Assembly (NCBI RefSeq): GCF_002813375.1
Contig: NZ_PHUJ01000003.1
Coordinates: 1 to 64,000, forward strand
Direction: 5' to 3'
DNA length: 64,000 nt
Source of the DNA: Pseudonocardia alni
GTDB taxonomy: Bacteria; Actinomycetota; Actinomycetes; Mycobacteriales; Pseudonocardiaceae
Part shown: piece by piece, positions 13,363-24,146 of the stretch
Layout: each line of letters opens with the position of its first letter
Position numbering within the stretch: the first letter of the stretch is position 1
Notes under the pieces: generated by a model
What the model was told of the DNA's origin: nothing
Databases searched by the model: none
Seen by the model: only the letters and a program-made list of their open reading frames with translations
Program-made: the position numbers and the translations under genes

Positions 13363-14550
13363 ATGAAGCTGTCCGGCCTGCTGCACCGTTCCCGACCGGA
13401 GCTGCCGGGCCTGACCGGCCCGGCCCGCGCCGACCGTCGTATCGAGTCGGTGCTCCGGCGCCTGCGCCCCGGCGACATCGCCGTGATCGACCAGGTCGAC
13501 CTGGACCGGGCGACCGCGGACGCGCTCGTCGCCGCCCGGGTCGCCGCGGTCGTCAACGCCGCCCCGTCGATCTCCGGCCGGTTCCCGAACCTCGGCCCGC
13601 AGGTGCTCGTCGAGGCGGGCATCCCGCTCGTCGACGACTGCGGTCCCGACACCCTGCGCGCGGTCAAGGACGGCATCCGGGTGCGGCTGCACGACGGCGT
13701 GCTCTACACCGGCGAGCAGCCGCTGTGCGAGGGCCGGGAGCAGACCGAGGACACCGTCGCCGACGCCCTGGACGAGGCCAAGCAGGGCCTGACCCACCAG
13801 CTCGAGGCGTTCGCCGCGAACACCATCGAGTTCATGCGCCGCGAGCGCTCGCTGCTCCTCGACGGGCACGGCGTCCCCGAGGTCGACGTCGCCCTCGACG
13901 GGCGGCCGGTGCTCGTCGTCGCCGCCGGGTTCGAGCACCTCGCCGTGCTGAAGCGACTCAAGGCCTACATCAAGGAGTACCGGCCGGTACTCGTCGGCGT
14001 CGGGGCGGGCGCGGACGCGCTGCTCAACGCGCGCCACCGCCCGGACCTCATCGTCGCCGACCCGTCCGAGGTGTCGAACCAGGCGCTGACCAGCGGCGCC
14101 GACGTCGTCGTCCCGGCCTTCCCCGACGGGCACGCCCCGGGGCTGCACCGGGTGCAGGACCTGGGCGCCAGCGCCGTCACGTTCCCGTCGATGGCCAACC
14201 CCGAGGACCTCGCCCTGCTGCTCGCCCACCACCGCGGCGCCTCGATGATCGTCACGGTCGGGTTGTCGGCGTCGATGGGGGAGTTCCTCGACCGCGGGCG
14301 GTCGGGCAGCAACGCCTCGACGTTCCTGACCCGGCTGCAGGCGGGGGGCGGCGTCGTCGACGGCGCGATGATCGCCCAGATGTACCGGAGCCGGACCTCG
14401 TTCGCCCCGCTGCTGCTGCTCGTCGCGGCCGCGGTGGTCGCGGTCGTCGTCGCCGTGCTCGTGTCCGGCGGCGGCCCCGCGGTGCTGGAGTGGCTGCGTG
14501 GCGTGCTGGAGAGCCTGCGGGCCCTGGTCGCCGGATGGTTCCCGGCGTGA
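13363..14550 (+). CDS. steA: SteA-like cytokinesis protein (Rv1697-type)
   Basis: A 395-aa protein with a soluble N-terminal domain related to thiamin pyrophosphokinase-like folds and a single C-terminal transmembrane helix (LLLLVAAAVVAVVVAVLV, about residues 348-365). In Corynebacterium glutamicum SteA works with SteB at the division septum. The neighbour order recN-steA-steB-pyrG matches mycobacteria. I chose ATG 13363 (MKLSGLLHRS), since the codons upstream do not look conserved. It overlaps steB by 4 bp (GTG ATC inside the stop), so the pair is probably translationally coupled. Confidence 0.88.
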   Translation: MKLSGLLHRSRPELPGLTGPARADRRIESVLRRLRPGDIAVIDQVDLDRATADALVAARVAAVVNAAPSISGRFPNLGPQVLVEAGIPLVDDCGPDTLRAVKDGIRVRLHDGVLYTGEQPLCEGREQTEDTVADALDEAKQGLTHQLEAFAANTIEFMRRERSLLLDGHGVPEVDVALDGRPVLVVAAGFEHLAVLKRLKAYIKEYRPVLVGVGAGADALLNARHRPDLIVADPSEVSNQALTSGADVVVPAFPDGHAPGLHRVQDLGASAVTFPSMANPEDLALLLAHHRGASMIVTVGLSASMGEFLDRGRSGSNASTFLTRLQAGGGVVDGAMIAQMYRSRTSFAPLLLLVAAAVVAVVVAVLVSGGGPAVLEWLRGVLESLRALVAGWFPA

Positions 14551-15470
14551 TCTCGCGGCGCCACCACCGCATCGCCCTGGTCGCGGTGTTCGTGCTGGCC
14601 CTGGCGGCCGGGTTCGTCCTCGCCGTCGTCGGGCTCCCGCAGCGCATCGCCGACGTCGCGGCCTCGCGGACGGACACGGGCGAGACCGCCCGGCTGAGCG
14701 TCGAACGCGACACCCTGGCCGCGCAGCTGCACGCCAGTGACGAGTTCGCCGGCCGCGTCGGACCGGACCTGGTGCGCGGGAAGCTCACCGGGGTGCCCGT
14801 GACCGTCGTCGCGCTCGGTGCCGACCCGTCCGACACGCGCGCGGTCGCCGAGCTCGTCGTCGCCGCGGGGGGCAGCGTCGCGGGGGAGGTCGTGCTCACC
14901 CCGGCCGTCACCGACCCGGCCCGCGCCGACCAGCTGCGCGACCTGTCCGCACGGCTGCTGCCGTCGGGGGCCCAGCTCCCCACCGCCACCGACGCCGGTG
15001 CGCTCGCCGGGGGCCTGCTCGGCTCCGCGCTGCTGGCCCCGCCCGACGGCCCCGCACCCGACCCGGACGGTGCCGGCGCGGTGCTCGCCGGGCTCGCCGG
15101 CGGCGGCTTCGCCGAGGCACCGCAGGGCAGTCCCGCGGCCGGACGGGTGGCCGTCGTCGTCACCGGTGCCGCGTACTCCGGCGTGGACGCCGGCGCCTCG
15201 GCGTCCACCGCCGCGGCACTGGCCGCGGAGCTCGACCGTCGTGGCGCGGGAGCCGTGCTGGCCGGGCGGGACGCCGCGGACGGCTCGGCCGTCGCCGCCG
15301 CCCGCGCGTCCGGGGCCGGTCCGATGGGCCGGCTCGCCACCGTCGACGGCGTCGGTACCGGGGCCGGGCGGGTCGCGACCGTGCTCGCGCTCGCCGAACG
15401 ACAGGCAGGAGGCACCGGCCGCTACGGTTCCGGGGCCGGAACGGTGGGGCCGGTTCCCGCCGCCCCATGA
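14547..15470 (+). CDS. steB: SteB/MctB-like membrane-anchored protein (Rv1698-type)
   Basis: A 307-aa protein with an N-terminal signal anchor (IALVAVFVLALAAGFVLAVV) and a large extracytoplasmic part rich in Ala/Asp/Gly with a coiled-coil start. Homologues are called MctB (outer-membrane copper transport in M. tuberculosis) or SteB (septal partner of SteA in corynebacteria). The tight coupling to steA favours the septal role, but both names refer to one family. The start is GTG 14547; an ATG four codons upstream is less likely. Confidence 0.85.
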   Translation: MISRRHHRIALVAVFVLALAAGFVLAVVGLPQRIADVAASRTDTGETARLSVERDTLAAQLHASDEFAGRVGPDLVRGKLTGVPVTVVALGADPSDTRAVAELVVAAGGSVAGEVVLTPAVTDPARADQLRDLSARLLPSGAQLPTATDAGALAGGLLGSALLAPPDGPAPDPDGAGAVLAGLAGGGFAEAPQGSPAAGRVAVVVTGAAYSGVDAGASASTAAALAAELDRRGAGAVLAGRDAADGSAVAAARASGAGPMGRLATVDGVGTGAGRVATVLALAERQAGGTGRYGSGAGTVGPVPAAP

Positions 15471-15478
15471 CCGATCGG

Positions 15479-15484
15479 TAGGCT
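15479..15484 (+). promoter_or_regulatory. Putative -10 box of leaderless pyrG
   Basis: TAGGCT stands 8 nt before the GTG start of pyrG and no Shine-Dalgarno lies between, the pattern of a leaderless transcript. The same hexamer precedes the LLM oxidoreductase gene at 27271. Confidence 0.45.
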
Positions 15485-15486
15485 GA

Positions 15487-17271
<1,785 letters not shown>

Positions 17272-17440
17272 CCCCGACCGGGCCGGGCCGCCGACGGTGG
17301 CCCGGCCCGGCACGGCGGCCCGGGGCCGTGCCGCCGGGCGCGGCACGCGGCCCACACGGCCCGCGCGCCCCGCACGGGCCGGGCCCGACGGCTACTGTCC
17401 GACGGGTGATCGAACTGCGCACCCGCCGGGCGGTGACCCG

Positions 17441-18073
17441 GTGACCCGCCCCGGCGAGCACGACTTCCCGGTCCGCTCGGCCACCGACATCTACTCCGGC
17501 CGCGTGATGGCGCTGCGGTCGGACCGCGTCGTCATGCCCGGCGGCCGGGTCGCGACCCGCGAGATCCTGGAGCACCCGGGGGCGGTCGCCGTCGTCGCGG
17601 TGGACGAGGCCGGGCGGGTCCGGATGCTGCACCAGTACCGCCACGCCGTCCGGCGACGGCTGTGGGAGCTCCCCGCCGGCCTGCTCGACGTGGCGGGGGA
17701 GGACCCCGCGGTCACCGCCGACCGGGAGCTGACCGAGGAGGCCGGGCTGTCGGCGTCGGACTGGTCGGTGCTGCTCGACGTCGTGCCCTCGCCCGGGTTC
17801 TCCGACGAGTCGGTCCGCATCTTCCTCGCGCGCGAGCTCGTCGAGAAGCCCCGCCCCGACCTGGGCGACGACGAGGAGGCCGACCTGGAGCTGCGCTGGA
17901 TCCCGATCGCCGAGGCCGTCGGGATGGTGTTCTCCGGCGAGATCGTCAACGCGGTGTCCTGCGCCGGGCTGCTCGCGGCCCGCGCGGTGCTGGCCGGGGA
18001 GTTCGACCCCCGCCCGGTCGACGCCGAGTGGGCCGACCGCCCGTTCCGCTTCGCCCGCCGCGCCGACGAGTGA
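17441..18073 (+). CDS. NUDIX hydrolase, probable ADP-ribose pyrophosphatase
   Basis: A 210-aa hydrolase. The NUDIX box runs from GLLDVAGEDPAVTAD into RELTEEAGL and fits G-x5-E-x7-REUxEExGU. The following SPGFSDE segment is typical of the ADP-ribose pyrophosphatase branch, and its M. tuberculosis counterpart downstream of pyrG is Rv1700. It should cleave ADP-ribose to AMP and ribose 5-phosphate. The GTG at 17441 is the best start: the 170 bp after pyrG are a low-complexity GC-rich spacer whose open frame looks non-coding. Confidence 0.88.
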   Translation: MTRPGEHDFPVRSATDIYSGRVMALRSDRVVMPGGRVATREILEHPGAVAVVAVDEAGRVRMLHQYRHAVRRRLWELPAGLLDVAGEDPAVTADRELTEEAGLSASDWSVLLDVVPSPGFSDESVRIFLARELVEKPRPDLGDDEEADLELRWIPIAEAVGMVFSGEIVNAVSCAGLLAARAVLAGEFDPRPVDAEWADRPFRFARRADE

Positions 18074-18087
18074 TCCTCCGCCGCGCC

Positions 18088-18150
18088 GACGGGTGACCGC
18101 GGGCCGCGGCGACGGGTGACCGCGGGCCGCGGCGACGCGTGACCGCGCCG
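18088..18150. repeat. 23-bp tandem repeat between convergent genes
   Basis: Two exact copies of a 23-bp unit (18088-18110 and 18111-18133), each containing GGGTGACCGCGGGCC, and a partial third copy from 18134. It occupies the 152-bp gap between the NUDIX gene and the convergent DUF1707/TM2 gene. No clear terminator hairpin with a T-run is visible there. Confidence 0.7.
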
Positions 18151-18225
18151 GGTCTCCGGGTGACGGCCTGCCGCGCCGACGGGTGTCCGCCCGGCCGCGC
18201 CCACGGTGACCGCGCCGGGCGGTGG

Positions 18226-19278
18226 TCAGGGCCGCAACGGACGACCCTCCGGGTCCCGGGGCGACCCGGCGAGCACCACGATCCCGTCGACGAACGACCA
18301 GATCGCGCCGATCCCGAAGGTCAGGAACGTGACCAGCAGCTGCGCGACGGCCAGACCGGTGTGGCCCGAGTAGAACCGGCCGATGCCGAACGGCAGGAAC
18401 AGCTGCAGCAGCCCCGCCACGATCTTCTGCTTGTCGGAGTACGGCAGCCCCGAGTAGGGCTCGCGGCCGTACGGCGCGGACGGGTCGTATCCGTAGGGGC
18501 CGTAGGACGGGGGCCCGGGGTGCGGTGGGTAGGCCGCGCCCGGGTACTGCTGCTGCCCGGACGCCCAGCCCGGCGCACCGGCGGCCCACGCCGGCCCGCC
18601 GGGGAACCCGCCGCCGGGGGACAAGCCCGCGGGGCCGCCGTCGGGGTACGGCCCGGACGGGTACGTCCCGGACGGGTACGTCCCGCCGGGGTACCCCGCG
18701 CCCGGGTAGCCGGGCGCCCCGGGGGCCGGCCACGGGGGGCGGGGGCCGGCGGTCGTCGGCGACGGGTCCGGGTAGGGGCCCGCCGCGGGGTGGCCCGACG
18801 GATCCGGGTACGGGGTGGCCCGGGTCGGGCCGGGGACCGCGAAGCGCGCGGTGCGCTCGGCGTCACCGCTGTGCCCGTCGTCGTGGGCGCCCGGGGAGCC
18901 CGTGCCGGTGGACGTGCCGGCGCGCGCGGTCGCGCCGGTGGTGGCCGGATCTGCGGCGGCGGCATCCGCGGCGGCGGCATCCGCGGCGGTGGGACCGGTG
19001 CTGGCGGGGCCGGTGGTCGCGGGATCCGCACCGGCGGGACCGCCGCTCGGGTCGGCGCCGGCCGCGGACAACGACGGCGCCACCCCGGTGAGCGACGCCG
19101 GGTGCGGCTCGGGCAGATCGGTGAACAGGGCCGCCAGCTGCGACCGCGTCGTCGCCGCCCGGGCCCGGCGCACCCGCGCGTCGAACGCGTCGACGTCCAG
19201 CGCCCCGCCCGTGTAGTGGCGGGACAGCGCCCGCACCGTCTCCTCCTGCTCGGCGTAGCCGATCGGGTCCGCGCTCAT
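18226..19278 (-). CDS. DUF1707 / TM2 domain membrane protein
   Basis: A 350-aa protein. Residues 1-55 are a DUF1707-type domain (EQEETVRALSRHYTGGALDV, then ARVRRARAATTRSQLAALFTDLP). About 60-265 is a Pro/Gly/Tyr/Ala-rich low-complexity linker with short repeats. About 270-345 is a TM2 domain with two membrane helices (GLLQLFLPFGIGRFYSGHTG and a second helix ending in VDGIVVLA). DUF1707 and TM2 fusions are common in actinobacteria; function is unknown. It starts at ATG 19278, apart from the operon upstream of it. Confidence 0.82.
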   Translation of the reverse strand: MSADPIGYAEQEETVRALSRHYTGGALDVDAFDARVRRARAATTRSQLAALFTDLPEPHPASLTGVAPSLSAAGADPSGGPAGADPATTGPASTGPTAADAAAADAAAADPATTGATARAGTSTGTGSPGAHDDGHSGDAERTARFAVPGPTRATPYPDPSGHPAAGPYPDPSPTTAGPRPPWPAPGAPGYPGAGYPGGTYPSGTYPSGPYPDGGPAGLSPGGGFPGGPAWAAGAPGWASGQQQYPGAAYPPHPGPPSYGPYGYDPSAPYGREPYSGLPYSDKQKIVAGLLQLFLPFGIGRFYSGHTGLAVAQLLVTFLTFGIGAIWSFVDGIVVLAGSPRDPEGRPLRP

Positions 19279-19297
19279 ACCCCGACCGTAGCCGCGA

Positions 19298-20785
19298 TCA
19301 GCTGTGGAACAGCACGCTGCGACACGCGAGATGCAGGGCGAGGCGCTCGTCCGGGTCGGCGAGGTCGACGCCGAGCACGTGGCGTACCCGTTCGATCCGG
19401 GTCGCGACGGTGTTGCGGTGCACCCCGAGCACCGCCGCGGTCTCGGTCAGCGACGACTCGGCGTCCAGGTAGGCGGTCAGCGTCGTCAGCAGGTCCCCGG
19501 GTCTGCCCTGCAACGGTTCCAGCATCGACCGGGCGGCGGGCAGGAACGTGTCGGTGCGGGTCCAGGCCAGCAGCAGCGCCCCCAGCCCGAGCCGGTCGAC
19601 GTGGACGAACCGGCCGCTGGTGGTGCGTTCGGCCGCGAGCCGGGCCGCGTCCCCGGCCTCGCCGAGGGTGCGGGCCAGCCCGCCCGCCCCGCGGTGCACC
19701 CGCCCCACCCCCGTCGAGGTCGGCAGGGACTCGCGCAGCAGCCACTGGGTGCGCCGCGCGGCCGTCGCGTGCTGCTGCAGCTCACCGGCGGTGGGCTGGT
19801 GGTCGAACGTCGTCCAGGCGCTCCACCCCGGCCCCTGCTCGACGACGACCGCCCGCAGCCGCGCCGTCTCCACCGCCCGCAGCACCTGCTCCCGGGCGGC
19901 GACGACGTCCACCGAGGACGGCACGTCGATCCGCAGGCCCGCGTGCCAGCCGTCCAGCGACCAGCCGGCGTCGAGCGCGCGGCGCCGCAGCCCGCCGGGC
20001 ACCGGATCCCCGGCCTGCAGGATCTCGGCGAGCAGCGCCGTCCGCAGCCGCGCGTCGCGCTCCACGGCGAGCCGCTGCTCGGCGAGGCGCTGCCGCACCG
20101 AGTTCGCGGCGACCGCCAGCGCCGCCCGCAGCGCGGCGGTCTCGGCGGGCACCCCCTCCGGCTCCGCGACGGCCAGGCGGCCGTCCGGCGGGCCCGACCC
20201 GAACGCCACCTCCAGCAGTGCCGCCCCGGGAACGGGCGGCGGAGTCCTCGAGCCCGTCGCGTCGGCACCCGCGACGACCGAGCCGCCCGGGTCGAGCAGC
20301 CACACCGGGCGTCGCCAGGTCCGGGCCAGGTCCGCGACGAGGTCGTCGACGCCGCCGTGCGGGACCCCGCACACGGTCGCCGTCCGCCCGACGAGTGCCG
20401 CGACCACCTGGTCGGGTTCCTGCAGCAGCCGGGTCGCGGTCAGCGCGGCGGCCAGCGCGTCCGGGGCGCCGAGCACCGGCAGCCCGATCCGCCCGGCGAG
20501 CAGCCGGCTCGCCGGGTGCAGCGGATCGTCCCCGGCGAGCAGCACCGCGGCGGCCCCGGCGGCGACGGCGCGGCGCAGCAGCACGTCCAGGTGCCAGTCC
20601 TCGCGTGGAGCGGACACCGCGACCGTCAGCAGCGCCGCCCGTGCGTCGCCCGGGTCGGCGTGCAGGTCGGCGACGGTCACCACCCGCTCGATGCCCGCGC
20701 CGTCCGGTGCGGGCCCGCCCAGGGTCGTCACCGCGGCCCAGTCGGGGTGGGCGAGCAGCCCGGGCAGGCGCAGGTCGCCGGTCAC
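19298..20785 (-). CDS. PucR-family transcriptional regulator
   Basis: A 495-aa regulator. The N-terminal part resembles the PucR/purine-catabolism sensory domain (VVTVADLHADPGDARAALLTV), the middle a GGDEF-like CdaR segment, and the C-terminus the PucR HTH (TLTAYLDAESSLTETAAVLG then HRNTVATRIERVRHVLGVDL). I chose GTG 20785 because an AGGAGG ribosome-binding site lies 7 nt upstream and the start overlaps the stop of the DUF917 gene by 4 bp. As last gene of the hydantoinase operon it probably controls that operon in response to the substrate; this is inferred. Confidence 0.86.
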   Translation of the reverse strand: MTGDLRLPGLLAHPDWAAVTTLGGPAPDGAGIERVVTVADLHADPGDARAALLTVAVSAPREDWHLDVLLRRAVAAGAAAVLLAGDDPLHPASRLLAGRIGLPVLGAPDALAAALTATRLLQEPDQVVAALVGRTATVCGVPHGGVDDLVADLARTWRRPVWLLDPGGSVVAGADATGSRTPPPVPGAALLEVAFGSGPPDGRLAVAEPEGVPAETAALRAALAVAANSVRQRLAEQRLAVERDARLRTALLAEILQAGDPVPGGLRRRALDAGWSLDGWHAGLRIDVPSSVDVVAAREQVLRAVETARLRAVVVEQGPGWSAWTTFDHQPTAGELQQHATAARRTQWLLRESLPTSTGVGRVHRGAGGLARTLGEAGDAARLAAERTTSGRFVHVDRLGLGALLLAWTRTDTFLPAARSMLEPLQGRPGDLLTTLTAYLDAESSLTETAAVLGVHRNTVATRIERVRHVLGVDLADPDERLALHLACRSVLFHS

Positions 20786-21921
20786 CGTCGTGCCTCCTGT
20801 CCGGTGCCGGCCGCCGTGCAGGCGGACCGCGCCGCGTGCGGGGCGGGCGGCTCCGCAGCCGGTGCGGGACGGACCGGCCGCGGGGCGGCCGCAGCAGGAC
20901 CCAGGCCGAACGCCTGCGGGCCGACGTGGACGGCGGCGTCGGGCCGGGCCGCCCACCACGGCGGGGCGGGCAGCACCAGGACCAGCACGTCGTCGCCGGA
21001 ACGGACGGCGTCGGCGGCGATCGGCGCGGCCGAGCGACGGTCCAGCAGCACGATCACCTCCGGCGACGCGGCCACCGGCTCCCCGTCGGCCAGCACGAGC
21101 AGGTACTCGTTCTCCGCCTCGATCCGCAGGACGCCGGCGCCGGGCGCGTCGACGGTGACCGCGGCCCGCCCGAACCGGCCGACGGGGGAGCGGCGCACGT
21201 CCACCACCCGGCCGCCGCCGACCGGGTGACCGCCGAGCGCGTCGGCGACCCGGGCCGGTGCCGGGGTGTCACCGAGCCCGGCGTGCGCGCGGCCCAGCCC
21301 CAGCGCGCGGCCCAGCGTGCCCAGGCAGGCGTCGCCGAGCGCGGCCGCAGCCGGTGCGGGCGCCATCACGGCCCCGGCCCAGCCGCCCGCCTGGGCGACG
21401 AACGCGCGCACGGTCAGCTCGGTCGACACCGGGTCCCCACCGTCGACGACGACGGTCTGCCCCGCCGGCTCGGCCAGCGCCATCGGCGTCACCGCACCCC
21501 CGGCGACGACCCGGGTCAGCTGGTCGACCCGGGGCAGCGCGCGCCCCATCAGGTCGGCGTCGACCAGCGGCAGCCCCAGCTGGTGGGCCAGCGGCAGCGG
21601 CAGCACCCCGTTCAGGCCGGCCGCCTCGAACGGCATGACCGCGGCCGGGGTGACCCCGGTCCAGCGGACCAGCGCGCGCACGGCCGCGGGCAGCTCGTCG
21701 CCCGAGGGCAGTTTCTCGCCCAGCACCCGGGTGCCGCCGAGCATCCCGACCGGCAGCACCGGGGCGTCGCCGAGCTCGGCGGGGGAGTGCAGCCGGACCG
21801 GGCCCGCCGCCAGCACCGAGCGCAGCACGTGGGCGTACACCCGGGCGTCGCCACCCCCGCCGGAGCCCAGCAGCAGCACCCCGGTGACGAGGGCGTCGAC
21901 GTCGCCTGCGGTCACCTCCAC
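20782..21921 (-). CDS. DUF917 family protein, third paralogue (divergent)
   Basis: A 379-aa member of the DUF917 family (Pfam has renamed its domains S-methyl thiohydantoin desulfurase-like). The family signature LLGSGGGGDARVY is at the N-terminus. Compared with its two neighbours it has drifted most: GTGGGGDPY has become GSGGGGDAR and the central EGGGIN-like motif reads FEAAGLNG. The last 40 residues are a low-complexity Ala/Pro tail. The start is GTG 21921 or GTG 21915. It may be a non-catalytic subunit. It overlaps the regulator gene by 4 bp. Confidence 0.8.
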   Translation of the reverse strand: MEVTAGDVDALVTGVLLLGSGGGGDARVYAHVLRSVLAAGPVRLHSPAELGDAPVLPVGMLGGTRVLGEKLPSGDELPAAVRALVRWTGVTPAAVMPFEAAGLNGVLPLPLAHQLGLPLVDADLMGRALPRVDQLTRVVAGGAVTPMALAEPAGQTVVVDGGDPVSTELTVRAFVAQAGGWAGAVMAPAPAAAALGDACLGTLGRALGLGRAHAGLGDTPAPARVADALGGHPVGGGRVVDVRRSPVGRFGRAAVTVDAPGAGVLRIEAENEYLLVLADGEPVAASPEVIVLLDRRSAAPIAADAVRSGDDVLVLVLPAPPWWAARPDAAVHVGPQAFGLGPAAAAPRPVRPAPAAEPPAPHAARSACTAAGTGQEARR

Positions 21922-21939
21922 GACGCGGATGCTGCCAGG

Positions 21940-23073
21940 TCAGACCCGGTCCGCGGCGCCCGCTCCCCGCGGGACCGCGGTCTCCAGCGGCACGAACGGC
22001 ACGTCCAGCCCGAAGCAGGCCGGCCCGAACACCGCGAGGGCCTCCGGCGTGCGCATCATGTCCGGCGTCGAGATCCCCACCACGACGACGCGCTGGCCGT
22101 AGCGCAGCGCCTCGGTGGTGATGGGCTCCCCGGACTCGGCCTCCAGCACGCAGATGAGGTCCGGGACGACCGCGACGGTGGTGTCGTCGACGGTCGCGAC
22201 CAGGGTCTCGTTCTGGAAGACGGTACGGAGCTCGGAGCCGCCGTCGAACGCGGTGAACCGCGCGGTGCCGCGGGCGAACCCGTCGACGGTGCGCCGCTCG
22301 ACGTCGGAGACCTTGCCGGCGAACAGCACCCGCAGGTGCCGGTACAGGGTCGGGGCGAGGGCGTCGGCGATCGCCCCGACCGGGTCGCCGAGCTGCTCGC
22401 GTGCCTCCCGGATCGCCCGGCCCAGCCGCAGCGCCAGGGTGAGGGTGTGCGGGATCGCGGTGCGGCGCACGTCGGCGCCGGACATCGGGTACTCCGCGAT
22501 CAGCGCCGACCCGCCCATCCGGATGGCGGCCCCGCGCGCCAGGTGCTCCATGCGGTGGTTGTCGGTGCCGGTGTCGATGAGCACCGACTCGCCGTGGTCC
22601 CCGGCGACGACCATCGGCGACCCGGACACGCCGTACACCCCGAAGGTCTCCATCTGCAGCTCCGGGAACGCCCGGCCCATGCCGTCGCCGTCGATGACCG
22701 GAAGCCCGGTCCGGGCCGCGACGAGCAGCGGGATCATCGAGTTGATGCCGCCGCACTCCATCGGGATGGTCGCATCGGCGGTGCGCCCGAGGTGCTGCTC
22801 CAGGCGGCGCAGGGCGAGAACCGGCTCGTCGCCGCGGGGGATCTTCTCGATCATCACCGTGGGCGCGCCCATCATCGCCGTCGCGATGACGAACAGGTCG
22901 TCGGTCAGGTCGGCGGGGTCGGCCGGGTCGAGCACGGTGACGGGTCCGTGCTCGCGCATCGCCTGCTCCACCATGAGCCGCCCGATGTAGGGGTCCCCGC
23001 CGCCGCCGGTGCCGAGCAGCGCGGCGCCGCGGGCGAGGTCGGGCAGGTCGTCCGGGGTCAGGGTCCAGGTCAT
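21940..23073 (-). CDS. DUF917 family protein, second paralogue
   Basis: A 377-aa DUF917 protein from ATG 23073. It shows LARGAALLGTGGGGDPYIGR near the N-terminus, IPMECGGINSMIPLLVA, then the conserved DGDGMGRAFPELQMETF, and a C-terminal EALRYGQRVVVVGIS segment. It is co-transcribed: the start overlaps the stop of the first paralogue by 4 bp, and 18 bp separate it from the third. Family members sit beside hydantoinase A/B type genes; the best described activity is on S-methyl thiohydantoins. A specific substrate cannot be assigned from sequence. Confidence 0.87.
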   Translation of the reverse strand: MTWTLTPDDLPDLARGAALLGTGGGGDPYIGRLMVEQAMREHGPVTVLDPADPADLTDDLFVIATAMMGAPTVMIEKIPRGDEPVLALRRLEQHLGRTADATIPMECGGINSMIPLLVAARTGLPVIDGDGMGRAFPELQMETFGVYGVSGSPMVVAGDHGESVLIDTGTDNHRMEHLARGAAIRMGGSALIAEYPMSGADVRRTAIPHTLTLALRLGRAIREAREQLGDPVGAIADALAPTLYRHLRVLFAGKVSDVERRTVDGFARGTARFTAFDGGSELRTVFQNETLVATVDDTTVAVVPDLICVLEAESGEPITTEALRYGQRVVVVGISTPDMMRTPEALAVFGPACFGLDVPFVPLETAVPRGAGAADRV

Positions 23074-24146
23074 ACCGGTGCTCCGTCCGTCACGGTGTCG
23101 TGGACCCGCACGGGGTCGGTGTCGTAGCCGAAGTACCGCGGTCCGACGACGGCGATCGCCTCCGGGGTGTGCCAGCGCGGGTCCGCGGGGGCGGCGAGCA
23201 CGCTGACCCGGTGCCCGAAGCGCAGCGCCTCGGTGGTCACCGGCTCCCCGGTCGCGGTGTCCAGCACCATGATCAGGTCCGGGGTGGTGACGACGGTCGT
23301 GCCGTCGACCTCGGCGATCAGGTGCTCGTTCTGGAACCGCAGGACACAGCCGCCGGACAGCGTCGCCGTCCCGCGGGCGAACCCGGTGGTGGTGCGCCGC
23401 TCGACGTCGACGACCTTCCCGGTGTGCACGACCCGTCCGCCGACCTCGGTGGCGGCCGCCGCGACCGGGTCGGTGAACCCGGCCCGGGCACCGGCGATGG
23501 CGCGCCCGATCCGCACGCAGAGCCCGAGGGTGCCGCGGATCATCGTCTCCCGCGCCCGGGCGCCGGTCATCGGGTAGTTCGAGATGATCGCGGTGCAGCC
23601 CATGGTGATGGTCATGCAGCGGGCGAGGGCCTCGGCCCACTTCGCGGTCGGGCAGTGCAGGACGCCGGTGTTGCCCTGCTCGTCGGTGATCGACATCGGG
23701 GTGGCGGGGACGCCGGCGACGCCGGGCAGTACCATCTGCAGCTCGGGGAACGCCCGGCCCATGCCGTCGCCGTCGACCAGCGGCAGCCCGAGCATCGCCG
23801 CACCGGCCACCGGGATCGTGGAGTTGATGCCACCGGCCTCGATGCACGCCACGTGGGTGGGCGTGACCCCCAGGTGCGCGGCGAGCGCGGTGACCGCGCG
23901 TCCGATCTCGTCGTAGGCGGGCAGCTTCTCCACGCTCACCGTCGGCGCCCCCATCTGCGCGACGACGAACACGGCGGCGTCGTCGGGCAGGTCGGCGGGG
24001 TCGACGAGCGGCACGGGACCGTGCTCCCGCAGCGCCCGCTGCGCCAGCAGCCGTCCCAGGTACGGGTCGCCGCCGCCGCCGGTCCCCAGCAGCGCCGCGC
24101 CACGGGCGAGCGCGGGCAGGTCCTCGGCGGTCAGCATCGCCGTCAC
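23070..24146 (-). CDS. DUF917 family protein, first paralogue
   Basis: A 358-aa DUF917 protein with LARGAALLGTGGGGDPYLGR, CIEAGGINSTIPVAG and VDGDGMGRAFPELQM, clearly paralogous to the next gene downstream. The GTG 24146 start overlaps the hydantoinase stop (GTGA); ATG 24137 is an alternative. Two DUF917 genes often occur side by side; three in a row suggests a heteromeric complex or divided substrate range, which is inference. Confidence 0.87.
   Translation of the reverse strand: MTAMLTAEDLPALARGAALLGTGGGGDPYLGRLLAQRALREHGPVPLVDPADLPDDAAVFVVAQMGAPTVSVEKLPAYDEIGRAVTALAAHLGVTPTHVACIEAGGINSTIPVAGAAMLGLPLVDGDGMGRAFPELQMVLPGVAGVPATPMSITDEQGNTGVLHCPTAKWAEALARCMTITMGCTAIISNYPMTGARARETMIRGTLGLCVRIGRAIAGARAGFTDPVAAAATEVGGRVVHTGKVVDVERRTTTGFARGTATLSGGCVLRFQNEHLIAEVDGTTVVTTPDLIMVLDTATGEPVTTEALRFGHRVSVLAAPADPRWHTPEAIAVVGPRYFGYDTDPVRVHDTVTDGAPV

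Noticed and set aside
18139..23127. Plus-strand frame of 1662 codons across the TM2, PucR and DUF917 genes
   Set aside because: The minus-strand genes have clear domains, ribosome-binding sites and 4-bp overlaps. The plus frame is Arg/Pro/Gly low complexity.
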